Shown piece after piece: positions 53,060-63,149 of a stretch of DNA of 64,000 bases. The translations under genes and the position numbers were made by a program. Position 1 is the stretch's first letter. Each line of letters starts with the position of its first letter. The notes under the pieces are model-generated. The model saw only the letters and a list, made by a program, of their open reading frames with translations, had not been told where the DNA came from and did no database searches. Source of the DNA: Coenobita brevimanus (lineage: Eukaryota; Arthropoda; Malacostraca; Decapoda; Coenobitidae); contig CM064632.1 of the NCBI GenBank assembly GCA_032717465.1, positions 23,785,965 to 23,849,964 on the forward strand. Reading direction: 5' to 3'.

Positions 53060-53640
53060 TGTCCCCTACCACCAATAACTCCCGCCTGTGTACCTTAAGA
53101 CGTATTAATATTGCAGTGTCCCCTACCAAGTATAAATCCTGCCTGTGTCCCCTACCACGTATATATCCTACCTGTGTCTCCCACCACCTATATATCCTAC
53201 CTGTGTCCCCCACCACCTATATATCCTACCTGTGTCCCCTACCACCTATATATCCTATCTGTGTCCCCTACCACCTGTATATCCTACCTGTGTCCACTAC
53301 CACCTATATATCCTACCTGTTTCCCCTACCACCTATATATCCTATGTGTCCCCTACCACCTATATATCCTACCTGTGTCCCCTACCACCTATATATCCTA
53401 CCTGTGTCCCCTACCACCTATAAATCCTACCTGTGTCCCCTACCCCCTGCAAATTCTACTTGTCCCCTAACATCTATAAATCCTGCCTATGTCCCCTACC
53501 ACCTATAAATCCTGCCTATGTCCCCTACCACCTATATATCTTGCCTGTGTCCCCTACCACCTATAAATCCTACCTATGTCCCCTACCACCAAGAAATCCT
53601 ACCTGTGTCCTCTACCACCTATAAATCCTGCCTGTGTCCC
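53060..53640. repeat. 29-bp minisatellite (CCTACCTGTGTCCCCTACCACCTATATAT class)
   Basis: About 19-20 copies of a unit with core TGTCCCCTACCACCTATA. Units of 29 bp cycle through all three plus frames, so three overlapping frames show the same L/P/Y/T repeats; none is a gene. Confidence 0.94.
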
Positions 53641-53844
53641 TTGTCACACAGTCATCTTATTATTATAGTTCGTTTTATTTATTCTTGCTGCCTCTGATCG
53701 ATTTTAATAAGACTTCGCGAGACTTTTCCAACAGGATGGGTTAAGGTATTGAAGAACCCTTTCCCTACTAAAATTCCTTTAGTTTGTGGAATAAAATTTT
53801 ACTGGGCAGAGGCGAGAATAAAATAAACACATTTCACACACCAA

Positions 53845-54070
53845 GACCCGTACTCTCGTCGGTTAAGGAAGCTCCCTAACACCTCTTCCTAGGCGATTTA
53901 TTTTGCTTACAACTTACTGCCCTGTACTGGTGTTATAAAAATCCTTCCAATACCCTCAAACTCTGCATAAATGTTGTACAAAAAAAATGTCAAGTTAACC
54001 ACCCATACCCAAAAATAAATCGCTATGGAAGAGGTGCAGGGTGCCTACGTACATGATGAGAAGAGCGGCC
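53845..54070. mobile_element. Inverted-repeat element, family A
   Basis: 226 bp, starting 'gacccgtactctcgtcggtt' and with 'taacacctcttcctaggcga', 'acaacttactgccctgtact', 'aataaatcgctatggaagag'. The right arm is diverged ('cctacgtacatgatgagaag'). Confidence 0.8.
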
Positions 54071-54229
54071 TCAAGTGGGAGACTCGACTAAATTTACGGT
54101 CGATTTTCTGTCGTAACTCTGATTTGTTATCCCAGGAAGGTCTAGAGACATGGCAAGACTCTGACTTCTCCTTTCCGTGTCCTCCCTGCAGAAATAAATA
54201 CAACCTACGGCAATTTTTCTTCTCGTAAC

Positions 54230-54231
<2 letters not shown>

Positions 54232-54262
<31 letters not shown>
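54232..54262. repeat. Poly-T run (31 nt)
   Basis: Uninterrupted T31, possibly the tail of a minus-strand retroposed sequence (54130-54230). Confidence 0.9.
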
Positions 54263-54264
<2 letters not shown>

Positions 54265-54282
54265 AAGATTAATTCGAGACTT

Positions 54283-54505
54283 GGACTCGTATTTTCGGCG
54301 GTTAAGGAAGCTTCCTAACGCCTCTTCCTTACCGATTTAGGTTTGGAGACCGCTAGGTAATATAATTTTGTACCATTTATATGCAGAGTAGGGTGATATT
54401 GGAATGACTTAAAGTAATACAGGAGGATGGCAAGGTGTAACAAGCAAAATAAAGCGCAAAGAAAAAAGTATTAGGCAGCTTCCTTAACCAACGAGAATAC
54501 GGGTC
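54283..54505. mobile_element. Inverted-repeat element, family A
   Basis: 223 bp: 'cggttaaggaagcttcctaa', 'cgcctcttccttaccgattt', 'tttatatgcagagtagggtg', 'aggatggcaaggtgtaacaa', 'cttccttaaccaacgagaat', GGGTC. Confidence 0.85.
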
Positions 54506-54610
54506 TTCGAAACATTCTTCATCTTCCTTCCTTGACCTTCCTGCGAAAACTTATCTAAATTACGACAAGGAGGCGATCGTAAGTTTGTCTGAGTATCCCA
54601 CGTCTGGAAT

Positions 54611-54775
54611 GTTTGCGTGGTTCCCTAGCACCTGTTCCCTAGCGATTTATTCTGCAAACTTCATCTCAAACCTACGTTGGAAATAAAGTGACAAATAACA
54701 CAGGAGAATATTATGGTGTGATAAGATAAGGCGATAAGGTGTTGAGAAGCTTCTTTTGCCACTTGGGACAAGACA
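54611..54775. mobile_element. Degraded inverted-repeat element, family A
   Basis: 'tagcacctgttccctagcga' and 'ggcgataaggtgttgagaag' arms with a short interior. Confidence 0.5.
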
Positions 54776-54820
54776 AACACAATTAAATTACAAAATATCA
54801 CACTGAATATTGTCACAGGA

Positions 54821-54962
<142 letters not shown>

Positions 54963-55338
54963 GAGCTGCGACAGGACTTTTGATGGCGGCTGTACGTACG
55001 CGTGGCGTCCCAACCTTTCCTATCTTGGAGGAAAACAATTTGCCCGTCCATTTCCCGGGCGTCCAGACAGACAGATGGATCCTCGTGGGTGATTACTCAA
55101 TTTCCTGACCAGAATATTGATGGACACAATTATCGGCCAAAGCCAGCCCACGAAAACAGCTCTTGTGTTTCCCTGTCCCTCGGCCCACTATCGGTTTGAT
55201 TTCTCTCTAGTACACTCGGTCGTCATCCCGTCAAGCGTCCACGGGTTGTTCTATAAAATCACTCGGCCTACAACTGCTGGAATAGTACGTAGGAGCGCTA
55301 GGATTGTGTAGATGGACTTGAAGTATATATACAGAATA

Positions 55339-55340
<2 letters not shown>

Positions 55341-55389
<49 letters not shown>
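55341..55389. repeat. (AC)n microsatellite
   Basis: About 24 AC units. Confidence 0.96.
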
Positions 55390-55395
<6 letters not shown>

Positions 55396-55609
55396 GAGAG
55401 CAGGAGTTATAACCCTAATTAAAAGACAGAAAACTTTATCAGAGGGAAAACTGCGTGAGTAACTTCAGGGAGACGTGAGGCGTACACACTTTACCCATAT
55501 TTACAAACTTTCTTCGTCTTAACTCTGGCATTTTAGTGACAGTGTGTACATATATATCTTTCTTGCTTCCTCCAGACGGATTTATTCAGCTTTAAGGAGA
55601 TTTGGGGGT

Positions 55610-55940
55610 GACGGTGGCCGAGCCGCTCGAGAGGTGACCTGCATTCACAATGGACCCAGGTTAAAATTCCGGCTGGGACAGGGAATAGTTTAGGGACTTG
55701 AATTTCGTTACAGCAGAGTTTACTGATCTACCAGAAGACTCGCTGACGTGTCGTAAAAACATCCTCGCTGATACCAATACAACAGTCCTATATGAGACAG
55801 CTCTAGCAAGTATTTAATACATGGACGGTGGTGTTAGAGCCGTAGTGGTGACATTTGGAGGTGAAGTTCGTAATAAGTCTGCTAGGCCTCAGGGAACGGA
55901 CTGCTAAACCTATGCCCAGAGTTGATCACATTAGAAAAAA
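55610..55940 (+). mobile_element. tRNA-derived SINE (SINE-1), copy 2
   Basis: Head 'ggtggccgagccgctcgaga' with the A-box region and 'cccaggttaaaattccggct' as a decayed B box. The body shares 'gtcgtaaaaac', 'ataccaatac', 'tatgagacag', 'acggtgg', 'gtggtgacat' and 'aacctatgcccagagt' with 4440-4762. It ends in an A-rich run at about 55932. Confidence 0.8.
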
Positions 55941-55949
55941 AAAGGTTAG

Positions 55950-56575
55950 AGGGTAAATGAAGACGACAACATCCTTAATTCGGAAACTCTCAAAAGCTGT
56001 TAAAAAAAATAATAAATAAAAAAAAAAAGGGAGAGAGAGAAAGAAAGAAAAAGTCAGGAGATATCAAGACTAATGTGATAAGACTTTTTTTTTAATGGGT
56101 GCACAAAGGTGCAAGGCAGCTTCAAAATTCTGATGGTCGTTTATGTAACACTTGAAATTGTTTTATGTGCCCAGCCTGCATCCCACATTAGAGAATGCAG
56201 TCAGCAACGCTAAAGCGAAGTTTGATATAATGTTCTGTCGTCATCACATTTTCAGAAATTACCATAAAGATTACGGTTACTCCACACTTTGGCTCACTCA
56301 GTTTTGGCAATATAGTCGAAGAAAGCTACATCGCCGGTCTGAAGAGGTTTTGTTTATGAGTTTAAGCGCTTTTCTCCCTCCTGCACTCATCCAGCAAACT
56401 TCACATCCATATCTGAGTGACTATCACCTTGTGAAACATGTGATGAAATATTTTGTTTAGCAATACTTCGCATATTCTGGCTTGTCACCAGCCTGAGAAG
56501 ATGGGAGTAGGAAGATGAAGGGTAGCGTGGGAGGAAGGCTGGAAGGAAGTCTCCTACTAAATACGTTTCCTATTT
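55950..56575. other. Non-coding stretch, no gene recognised
   Basis: A-rich 55990-56060. A 102-codon frame at 56152-56460 has non-repetitive composition but no family I recognise and no splice context, so I do not call it a gene. Confidence 0.4.
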
Positions 56576-56578
56576 TGC

Positions 56579-56870
56579 ACCATCGATTAAAAAAAAAAAA
56601 GTATCGGCACCCTGGGGATGGATAAGATGTGAAATACATCGTCTCAGGTTCAATCGGTAGTGGTGGCATGCCTGTTTAATTCACAAAAATGGTTGATTTA
56701 CCATGTAGTACAATGTTACGCCGACTAATCCAGCTATATATCTGTAAAATATATGATAACAACACAAATGAAAGATACAAAATGATAACCGTGTCATTTC
56801 CCGTAAATCATAGTCCGTGTATGATAATGTTTCACACTGAAAGGGTGCCGATACTTTTTTTATCGATGGT
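56579..56870. mobile_element. MITE-like element with ~30-bp terminal inverted repeats
   Basis: Left end ACCATCGATTAAAA...GTATCGGCACCCT; right end AGGGTGCCGATACTTTTT..ATCGATGGT, inverted complements apart from A/T-run length. 292 bp, no ORF. The right side has GGTAC; the left flank reads TTGC, so a TA duplication is not clear. Confidence 0.85.
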
Positions 56871-56874
56871 ACAT

Positions 56875-57620
56875 CAAATTCTTTTCCTAAACGATTTTAT
56901 GTCTTTCAATATCCGCTTTCTTAAACATTTTTTTTTTCATTGTTGGACTCTGGTAACACTCGTACCTTCATCTCAGTGTTTTTTTCTTCATTTAAATTTT
57001 CTTTTAAAATCAACTATGATTTCAATAAAAAATTTTTACGCATTTCCACAGTTCAAGACTTGTTACCTCTTACTTTTTATTTACTTATTTATTTATTTAT
57101 TTAGTATTCTGGACATAAGCGAACGGGAAGGCATTTAACCAGGTAGGCGGATGGAGTTTGCCTTGGAATTTCCTAAAGTTGCCCTGATCTGATAGTTACT
57201 ACTAAGTAGCCATAACAGACGAATTTATGAGTGTACACTGTACAGGTATATATATAAAGAGACCATTACTGTCTAAGTAACTGATATGCTTAAAATCTCA
57301 TGTTCAGAAATGTATTTAAATGAAAACAGTGAATACCGAATGTGTAGCAGAATCCGAAGACAATGAAATCAGTTTTCCCTCATACATTCTGGGAAATACC
57401 TTCTTAATAAAGAAAAGTTGCAATAGCTTTAACCGTAATTTCTTTTAAAATCACCAGTACACCATCTCAAAGATCTGCCATGATAATTCAGCTTTTGCCC
57501 TGAAAAAGACATATTATCCTAGTCCTGAGCTAAGTTTATGTTCAGCTATACACATTTTCTTATTCTCATACTTCCTTCTCCTACAAACACACACATTTCT
57601 TAGTCTGGTGTTTCGTTCTT
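56875..57620. other. AT-rich non-coding stretch
   Basis: Several T-runs and (TTTA)n at 57076-57105. The 56689-57138 frame crosses the MITE end and is not a gene. Confidence 0.4.
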
Positions 57621-57623
57621 CTC

Positions 57624-57625
<2 letters not shown>

Positions 57626-57668
<43 letters not shown>
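57626..57668. repeat. (CA)n microsatellite
   Basis: About 21 CA units. Confidence 0.96.
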
Positions 57669-57669
<1 letters not shown>

Positions 57670-58199
57670 TCTTATTTCACTCGCCCATCTCCGCTACAAC
57701 CATTTTAACATTACCGTATCAGTATTCTCCTAAACAGTTACCTTCATTTCAGCCTCTGGTTCCCGTTACACACATTTCCTAATTTCAGCACTGTTTCTGC
57801 GACTCACATTTCCGCCTTGCATTTTTCAAGGGCGGGATGCTGCCACATTTTTATGAACCACTGCATGTCATAACTTATCTTTTTACGTCTATTTCCAGTA
57901 AGAAATATAGAAGGGACAAAAGAATACTCTGCATTCCCTTTTATTTTCTTTATTATAATTTTTCTCTCGAACTTATTAACTTTTTTTTGCAAGTAGAACA
58001 AGAGACCTGGGAAGATTCTACATTTTCCTTCTCCTTCCTGCAAACACAAACGGCAAATTACAACACAAAATTGATCCTAAATTCTTGTGTGAATCTGGGC
58101 ACAAATTTTCTGCTAAACGTATTTCTCCATTCCAATATCCACTCTCTCTTGGACACATCCGTTTGCAGTTCAGTGTTCGTCTTCCACTACAGGTAACTC

Positions 58200-58510
58200 C
58201 TTATAAAAACAGCCATTTCTTATTCAGACAGATCTTTCTTATCTAAACAGCTATTTCATGATAAACAGCCATGACGGCCATTTCTTATATGAACAGCCAT
58301 TTATTATCTAAACATCTATTTCTTGTTTAAACAGCCACTTCCTATCTAAACAGCCATTTCTTATTTTGACTGCCATTTCTTATTCAACAGCCATTTTAAT
58401 TAAACAGCCATCTCATATTTAGATAGTCATTTCTTATCTAAAGAGCCATTTCTTATTTAGAAGGATTTCTTATCCAAACAGCCGTTTCTTATGAAACAGC
58501 CATTTCCATA
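58200..58510. repeat. AACAGCCATTTCTTAT minisatellite
   Basis: About 14 imperfect copies of a ~20-24 bp unit with core ACAGCCATTTCTTAT. The flanks (57500-58200, 58520-58650) contain related 'acacatttcct' words, suggesting a wider decayed array. Confidence 0.85.
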
Positions 58511-58649
58511 TCCCAGTACCAATTTTCTGATGAACTCTGCGACATTTAAGTGTCCGTTTTCCTAGTCAACTTTTTTTTTTCCGCATTTAATACCCATTTT
58601 CCTACAACACATCTTTCCTCAATGCAATACAGACCCCATTTCCTCATTT

Positions 58650-59077
58650 AGATAATCAACCAGGCCACCCCACACAGGATGCAGCGTTAGGCAATTGACA
58701 GAGCAATTGACTGAGAGAGAGAGAGACTCGAATCCTCTAACACATTTCGTCACAGCGATGCTCAATTAGACCATCTCAGACATGATGCGGCGTCTGGAAA
58801 TAGATAGATATATAGACAGACAGACAAAAAGATAGATGCTGTACACAGAGGGATCCAGCAGATAGATAGATACCCGAGTCCAACAACACACATTTCCTCA
58901 CTGCGATACTGCCCCTCACGTAATACAGTCATACAATAGATAGATAGATAGATAGACTTGTGATAGAATGACAGACAGACAGGGCGACAAAATGACAAAC
59001 AGACAGACAGACAGAATGACTGAGAGAGAGACAGAGAGAGACATAAAGTCCTACTACACAAAATTCCTCACTCCAAT

Positions 59078-59134
<57 letters not shown>

Positions 59135-59240
59135 TTCCTCACAGCGACTCTCACCTAAAGGAGCCCTCACAAGATGCGGTGTCGGGCAATAAATAAAACT
59201 ACAGACAGACAGGCAGACACTCGGTTTCTGCAACGCACAA
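58650..59240. repeat. Decayed tandem region with GATA/GACA tails
   Basis: Three related segments with 'cctcac.gcgat.ct' and 'gatgcggcgtctgg'/'gatgcggtgtcgggc' (about 58745, 58900, 59140), each leading into (GATA)n, (GACA)n or (AC)n microsatellite. (AC)n at 59079-59132. Confidence 0.65.
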
Positions 59241-59502
59241 TTCCTCGTTGCAACTTCCGTGTGCTCATGCCGATGACATGCCTTGCAATTTTCGGATTTA
59301 AAAGTGGCAAATTCTTTAATCATTTAGTGGGGACGAAACAGGCGGGCTTTATCACATCCCGGCAAAGCTCCTGTCTTAGCCATTATGATCCTAATCAGAT
59401 CTTTGTTCTTTTTATTCCTCAGTATAACTATCTAGTGACAATAATAATACAAAACTCCATCTCCATTATTTATTTACTTATTACTTTATAAAGGGAAACA
59501 GT

Positions 59503-59716
59503 GACCCCTATTCTCGTCGGGTAAGGAAGCTCCCTACCACCTCTTCCTTATCGATTTATTTTTAGATATGGGCGGTGAATATTTTTTGTACGTTATTTTG
59601 CAGAATATGGCGACATACGAATCTGTAAAAGAAGAGGACAGTAAGGTGAAATATGCCAATCAAATAGCATAGGAAAAGGTGGCAGGAGCTTCCTTAACTG
59701 ATGAGAATATGAACCC
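59503..59716. mobile_element. Inverted-repeat element, family A
   Basis: 214 bp: 'gacccctattctcgtcgggt', 'accacctcttccttatcgat', 'gatatgggcggtgaatattt', 'agaagaggacagtaaggtga', 'tagcataggaaaaggtggca', 'cttccttaactgatgagaat'. Confidence 0.85.
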
Positions 59717-59875
59717 GTATTTAGCACATTAAGGTCAAGTACTGAACCCATCCTTGCGATCCCTGATTAAGTACAATGGCCTAATTACACCTCTAAGAGT
59801 TTTCCTGCTACTGAATTAAATCGCCTACTGTCAGCAAAAATATAACTATACTGTTCCCGTTAGCCTGATTCTCTT

Positions 59876-60199
59876 GTGCCCCGCCCCTTTCTGATGCCCC
59901 ACCCTCTTCCAGCTCTACTAGTTGCTGATTGGCTGAGATAATTATTCTTCTTACTGATGGAATAATGAGCCTTACCACGAAACAGTATCGTATTATTTAC
60001 TTTTACTTTGAATTCATTTCTTTATGACAAAGGAAGCACTAAAATTTGCTGATTCAAAAACAGTTTGAAAACCAACCTGCCTCCTCCCGCGACTGCAGCT
60101 GAGTTTTGGCGCCAAGTTCAGAACTTGGCAATAACACATCGCAGCTGTGCCGCTATTACTATTAAACTTTAAGTTATCTATCTGTCATGTCTGGTAAGT
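59876..60199 (+). promoter_or_regulatory. Promoter-like segment: GC box, ATTGG, E2F-like palindrome, ATG and splice donor
   Basis: GC box CCCCGCCCC at 59879-59887, inverted CCAAT box ATTGG at 59928-59932, and the E2F/DREAM-like palindrome TTTTGGCGCCAA at about 60104-60115, overlapping a second 17-bp palindrome, CCAAGTTC-A-GAACTTGG (60112-60128). ATG at 60187-60189 begins ATG-TCT-G and is followed at once by GTAAGT (60194-60199), a consensus splice donor. The combination suits a first exon of an S-phase or chromatin gene encoding Met-Ser-Gly, but the rest of such a gene is not visible here. Parts upstream resemble dispersed repeats. Confidence 0.3.
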
Positions 60200-60381
60200 T
60201 ACCACAGTATTATAGCCATATTGTAATTTTCCCTACAGTATTTATTTCCTTCATTAAATTCCTTAATATCAGGGGGATCGAATATAGAAGTAGGAAAACG
60301 AAATGTCTCTAGCTTCGCTTCGAAAATAGAAATTTCATTCTATACAAGTAAAGTCAGTGAAGTCTTATAGAGGGAAAAGGG

Positions 60382-60383
<2 letters not shown>

Positions 60384-60475
<92 letters not shown>
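60384..60475. repeat. (GT)n microsatellite
   Basis: About 46 GT units, only 190 bp after the putative splice donor. Confidence 0.97.
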
Positions 60476-60477
<2 letters not shown>

Positions 60478-60479
60478 AT

Positions 60480-61060
60480 ACCAAATATAAGGATAAATGC
60501 CAACACACTAGGTTCTTAGTAGAAGGTATACCTCTTTATTTTCATAGAGGGAATCTTCGTTACTTTACAAACCTTTCAGGCCGATGACGTTCCTTTGTAC
60601 TTTTTTCCAACATCCTCTACCTCAAAACATTTCCTAGTTAAATGGAAAATATATCATTGCAGTTATGGGTTAAGTAAAAGTTTTGTTGCTTCGATTAGCG
60701 AGAGCGCCTAGCATGTTTACCTAACACTGGCACAGCAAAGACTGGCTCAGATCTCCTAGACTCCTACTCGGACCGACGGGTGAATGGGCGTTGGGCGGGG
60801 CCAAGGGGGCGGGGCACAAGATATCAGGCAAACGCTAACAATACAACCTATTTATCGTTTTAAGGAAAAGACAATTTATTTATTTTATTTTTCGGGGGGG
60901 AGGGCACAATTTGTCGAAGTGCCGGTCTTCACGATTTCCTGCTCAAACATAATGGCCGAATTCTAGGATGCTTGACACTCCATTTTCCTTAGGCATTGTT
61001 TGTAACTGCATAATTTTCTTTTATCTACCTGCTGTGACTTTGGAAGGTGTTACATGGACT
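60480..61060. other. Non-coding stretch with GC boxes
   Basis: GGGCGGGGCC and GGGGGCGGGGC at about 60796-60816, in the opposite orientation to those at 59879, with shared flanking words. No gene recognised; if the candidate exon at 60187 is real this would be intron. Confidence 0.35.
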
Positions 61061-61062
61061 TT

Positions 61063-61284
61063 GGCCCCTGTTCTCGTCGGTTAAAGAAGCTCCCTAACAC
61101 CTTTTCCTAAGCAATTTATATGGCTTATTACACCTTACTGTCCTCGCCTGAGTTACAAAAATTCTTCTGATGTCGCCATACTCTGCATAAATTACTTACT
61201 AAGTCATATTAACCAGCCATACCACAAAATAAATCGCTAGGGAAGAGGTGGTACTAAGCTTCCGTACCGACAAAGATTAGGATC
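61063..61284. mobile_element. Inverted-repeat element, family A, flanked by TTT
   Basis: 222 bp: 'ggcccctgttctcgtcggtt', 'taacaccttttcctaagcaa', 'ttacaccttactgtcctcgc', 'tactctgcataaattactta', 'ataaatcgctagggaagagg'. TTT at 61060-61062 and 61285-61287 could be a 3-bp target duplication. Confidence 0.82.
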
Positions 61285-61308
61285 TTTACGTACCAGCAAT
61301 ATGAAGCA

Positions 61309-61515
61309 CACAACAAATGTTGGGTGGGAGAGACACAGGTTACAGCTTGAACTCTTTATTTTCTCACACGTTTCGGGCAACCCAGAACCCATCTTCAGGA
61401 GCTGTGTTGGGTTCTGTGTAGCCCGAAACGTGTGAGAAAATACACAGTTCAAGCTGTAACCTGTCTCTCTCCCACCGAATATTTCCTCTTGTAATGGATC
61501 ATCTACAAAGGAGTA
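61309..61515. mobile_element. Foldback element, family C, copy 2
   Basis: Near-perfect palindrome with ~75-bp arms: 'gtgggagagacacaggttac', 'agcttgaact', 'tattttctcacacgtttcgg' on the left and 'cccgaaacgtgtgagaaaat', 'agttcaagctgtaacctgtc', 'tctctcccacc' on the right, with a centre of about 10 bp. The outer flank 'aatggatcatct' is shared with 44631-44975. Confidence 0.88.
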
Positions 61516-61519
61516 TGAG

Positions 61520-62085
61520 AAGGATGGATGCTGTCTGTAGTTTATGGAGGCATGGGGGTTACGGAAGGTGGGACACAGTGCTGGAGGAGGACTGTCAGCG
61601 AACTTTTGCTCACGGCTATAGGTTACTGAGGCAAAGGAAGTAATAAAAAATGCATAAATAACATAAACGACAATGTCTTGGTGTGTTATACGGAATAAAT
61701 CGCAACGAAAATGGTGCTAGGAACCGTTCACTGCCAACGAGAATGCTACTCGGTACTCTAATTTCGTCTTGGAGACTTCCTTGCAGAATTAATAAAATGG
61801 TCTGGCGGCAGCGTAAGTAACCTGGTCTCAAGGTATCAAGAATGAACAGTCTCGGCAGCATAAACAAATAAATAAATAAATAAATCTGGAGTCAGAAAAA
61901 TAAAATAAACAAAAAACATGTGTGAATAGGATAATGGGTCGTTTTTTTGTTCGGGGGAATACGTAACACCTCTTCCTTAGTTTATTTACTCTGCATATCA
62001 CTCGTTTATATCTGCTCTACTACTTGCTCTGTCTCTGCTGATTGGTTGGGCGATTGTTGCAACCGCTCTTGCTTGATTTGTATCT
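61520..62085. other. Non-coding stretch with family A fragments
   Basis: 'aataaatcgcaacgaaaatg' ... 'ccaacgagaatgctac' (61704-61750) and 'taacacctcttccttag' (61965-61985) are isolated family A arms. (AAAT)n at 61862-61884. No gene recognised. Confidence 0.45.
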
Positions 62086-62280
62086 ATCTATCTATCTATC
62101 TATTGCCAGACGCCATAATCCCATAAGGGGTGGCCACTTGACTTTGAGTTAGTTGTTTTACGGGGAGGGGCACTACCCCTCCACCAACCCATTTATTGAC
62201 ATGTAGGGAGCATGTATGGTTTGATTATATGGTTACCACCCAGCGCTGTAATTGGTTATCTCTAGCTACAGGTAGAAATT
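62086..62280 (-). mobile_element. SINE-like element with (ATAG)n tail, copy 2
   Basis: (TCTA)n then 'ttgccagacgccataatccc', 'ataaggggtggccacttgac', 'acggggaggggcacta', 'acatgtagggagcatgtatg', and 'accacccagcgctgtaattg' at the far end. Colinear with 42590-42760 and longer. The first ~45 bp match the RTE-like LINE 3' end, the body does not. Confidence 0.78.
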
Positions 62281-62289
62281 AAAGTAAGG

Positions 62290-63140
62290 CAATCTGAAAA
62301 CGCTACACAAGGTTGTTATATACGATCTGAAGGAAAAATTTATGGCACAGTATTCCTGGTACACTTCGTGTATAGTAGTACAGTTTTAGGATGTCTAATT
62401 GATTTGTGCGGGTGCAAAAAATGAACACAGCCAACGAAACCAAGGATGAGTAAGTTAAAGAGAGCTGATGACGCTAGTGCATTATAAAAACTCAAAATAC
62501 AGCAAGCAATCCAGAAAACCGAGAAGTATTAAGAAGAAAGTAAAACATGAAAAAGGAAAGTCAAACTCAGCCAGTGGAACGGTGGGAGTAGAAAATGTAG
62601 GAGAAAACAGATAAATAAATATATAAACACTGAAAATAAAGTGTAGGAGGGGAATATAAACAAATAAATAATGAAAATAAAGTGTAGGAGAAAATAAATA
62701 AATAAAAATAATGAAAATAAAACTGCCGAACAAGCATCGTAACAACATAAAACAAGAAAGTATAAAAACTAGTAAAACCTAAAGACTATGGACAACAGAA
62801 TAAAGGTAAAGACTAACGACTACAAAAGAAGAGGAATATCCAGCTAAAGACTCAGAGACACAAAATACGTAAACAGAGAAAAAATAAAGACAAACCAGCC
62901 AGCATAACCTAGCAGGAAGAAGCAGTAACCAGGCGCACATAACTTACATTTTTATTTTTTTAACTTTTGCGGGGGGAGGGGGGTAGAAAAATTACCACGT
63001 CTCGAAAATTATACCCTCCCAGGAGCCTTTTCTATGTAAATTTTCCCGGCCGTACTTAAAGTGGTCTAACGAACCGGACGATTAGCTTCCCCTTTGAACA
63101 ACTGACGGGGATAATGTGCGTCTCTACAGCGAAAACCACT
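62290..63140. other. A-rich non-coding stretch
   Basis: 'ataaataatgaaaataaagt' words repeat two to three times at 62599-62720 (~45-60 bp period). No gene recognised. Confidence 0.45.
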
Positions 63141-63149
63141 CTCGGGGTG

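Noticed and set aside
53002..53624. Overlapping frames with repeated PTTYISYLCPL-like peptide
   Set aside because: 29-bp minisatellite read in three frames.
56152..56460. 102-codon plus-strand frame
   Set aside because: Non-repetitive but no family, start context or splice signals that I can support.
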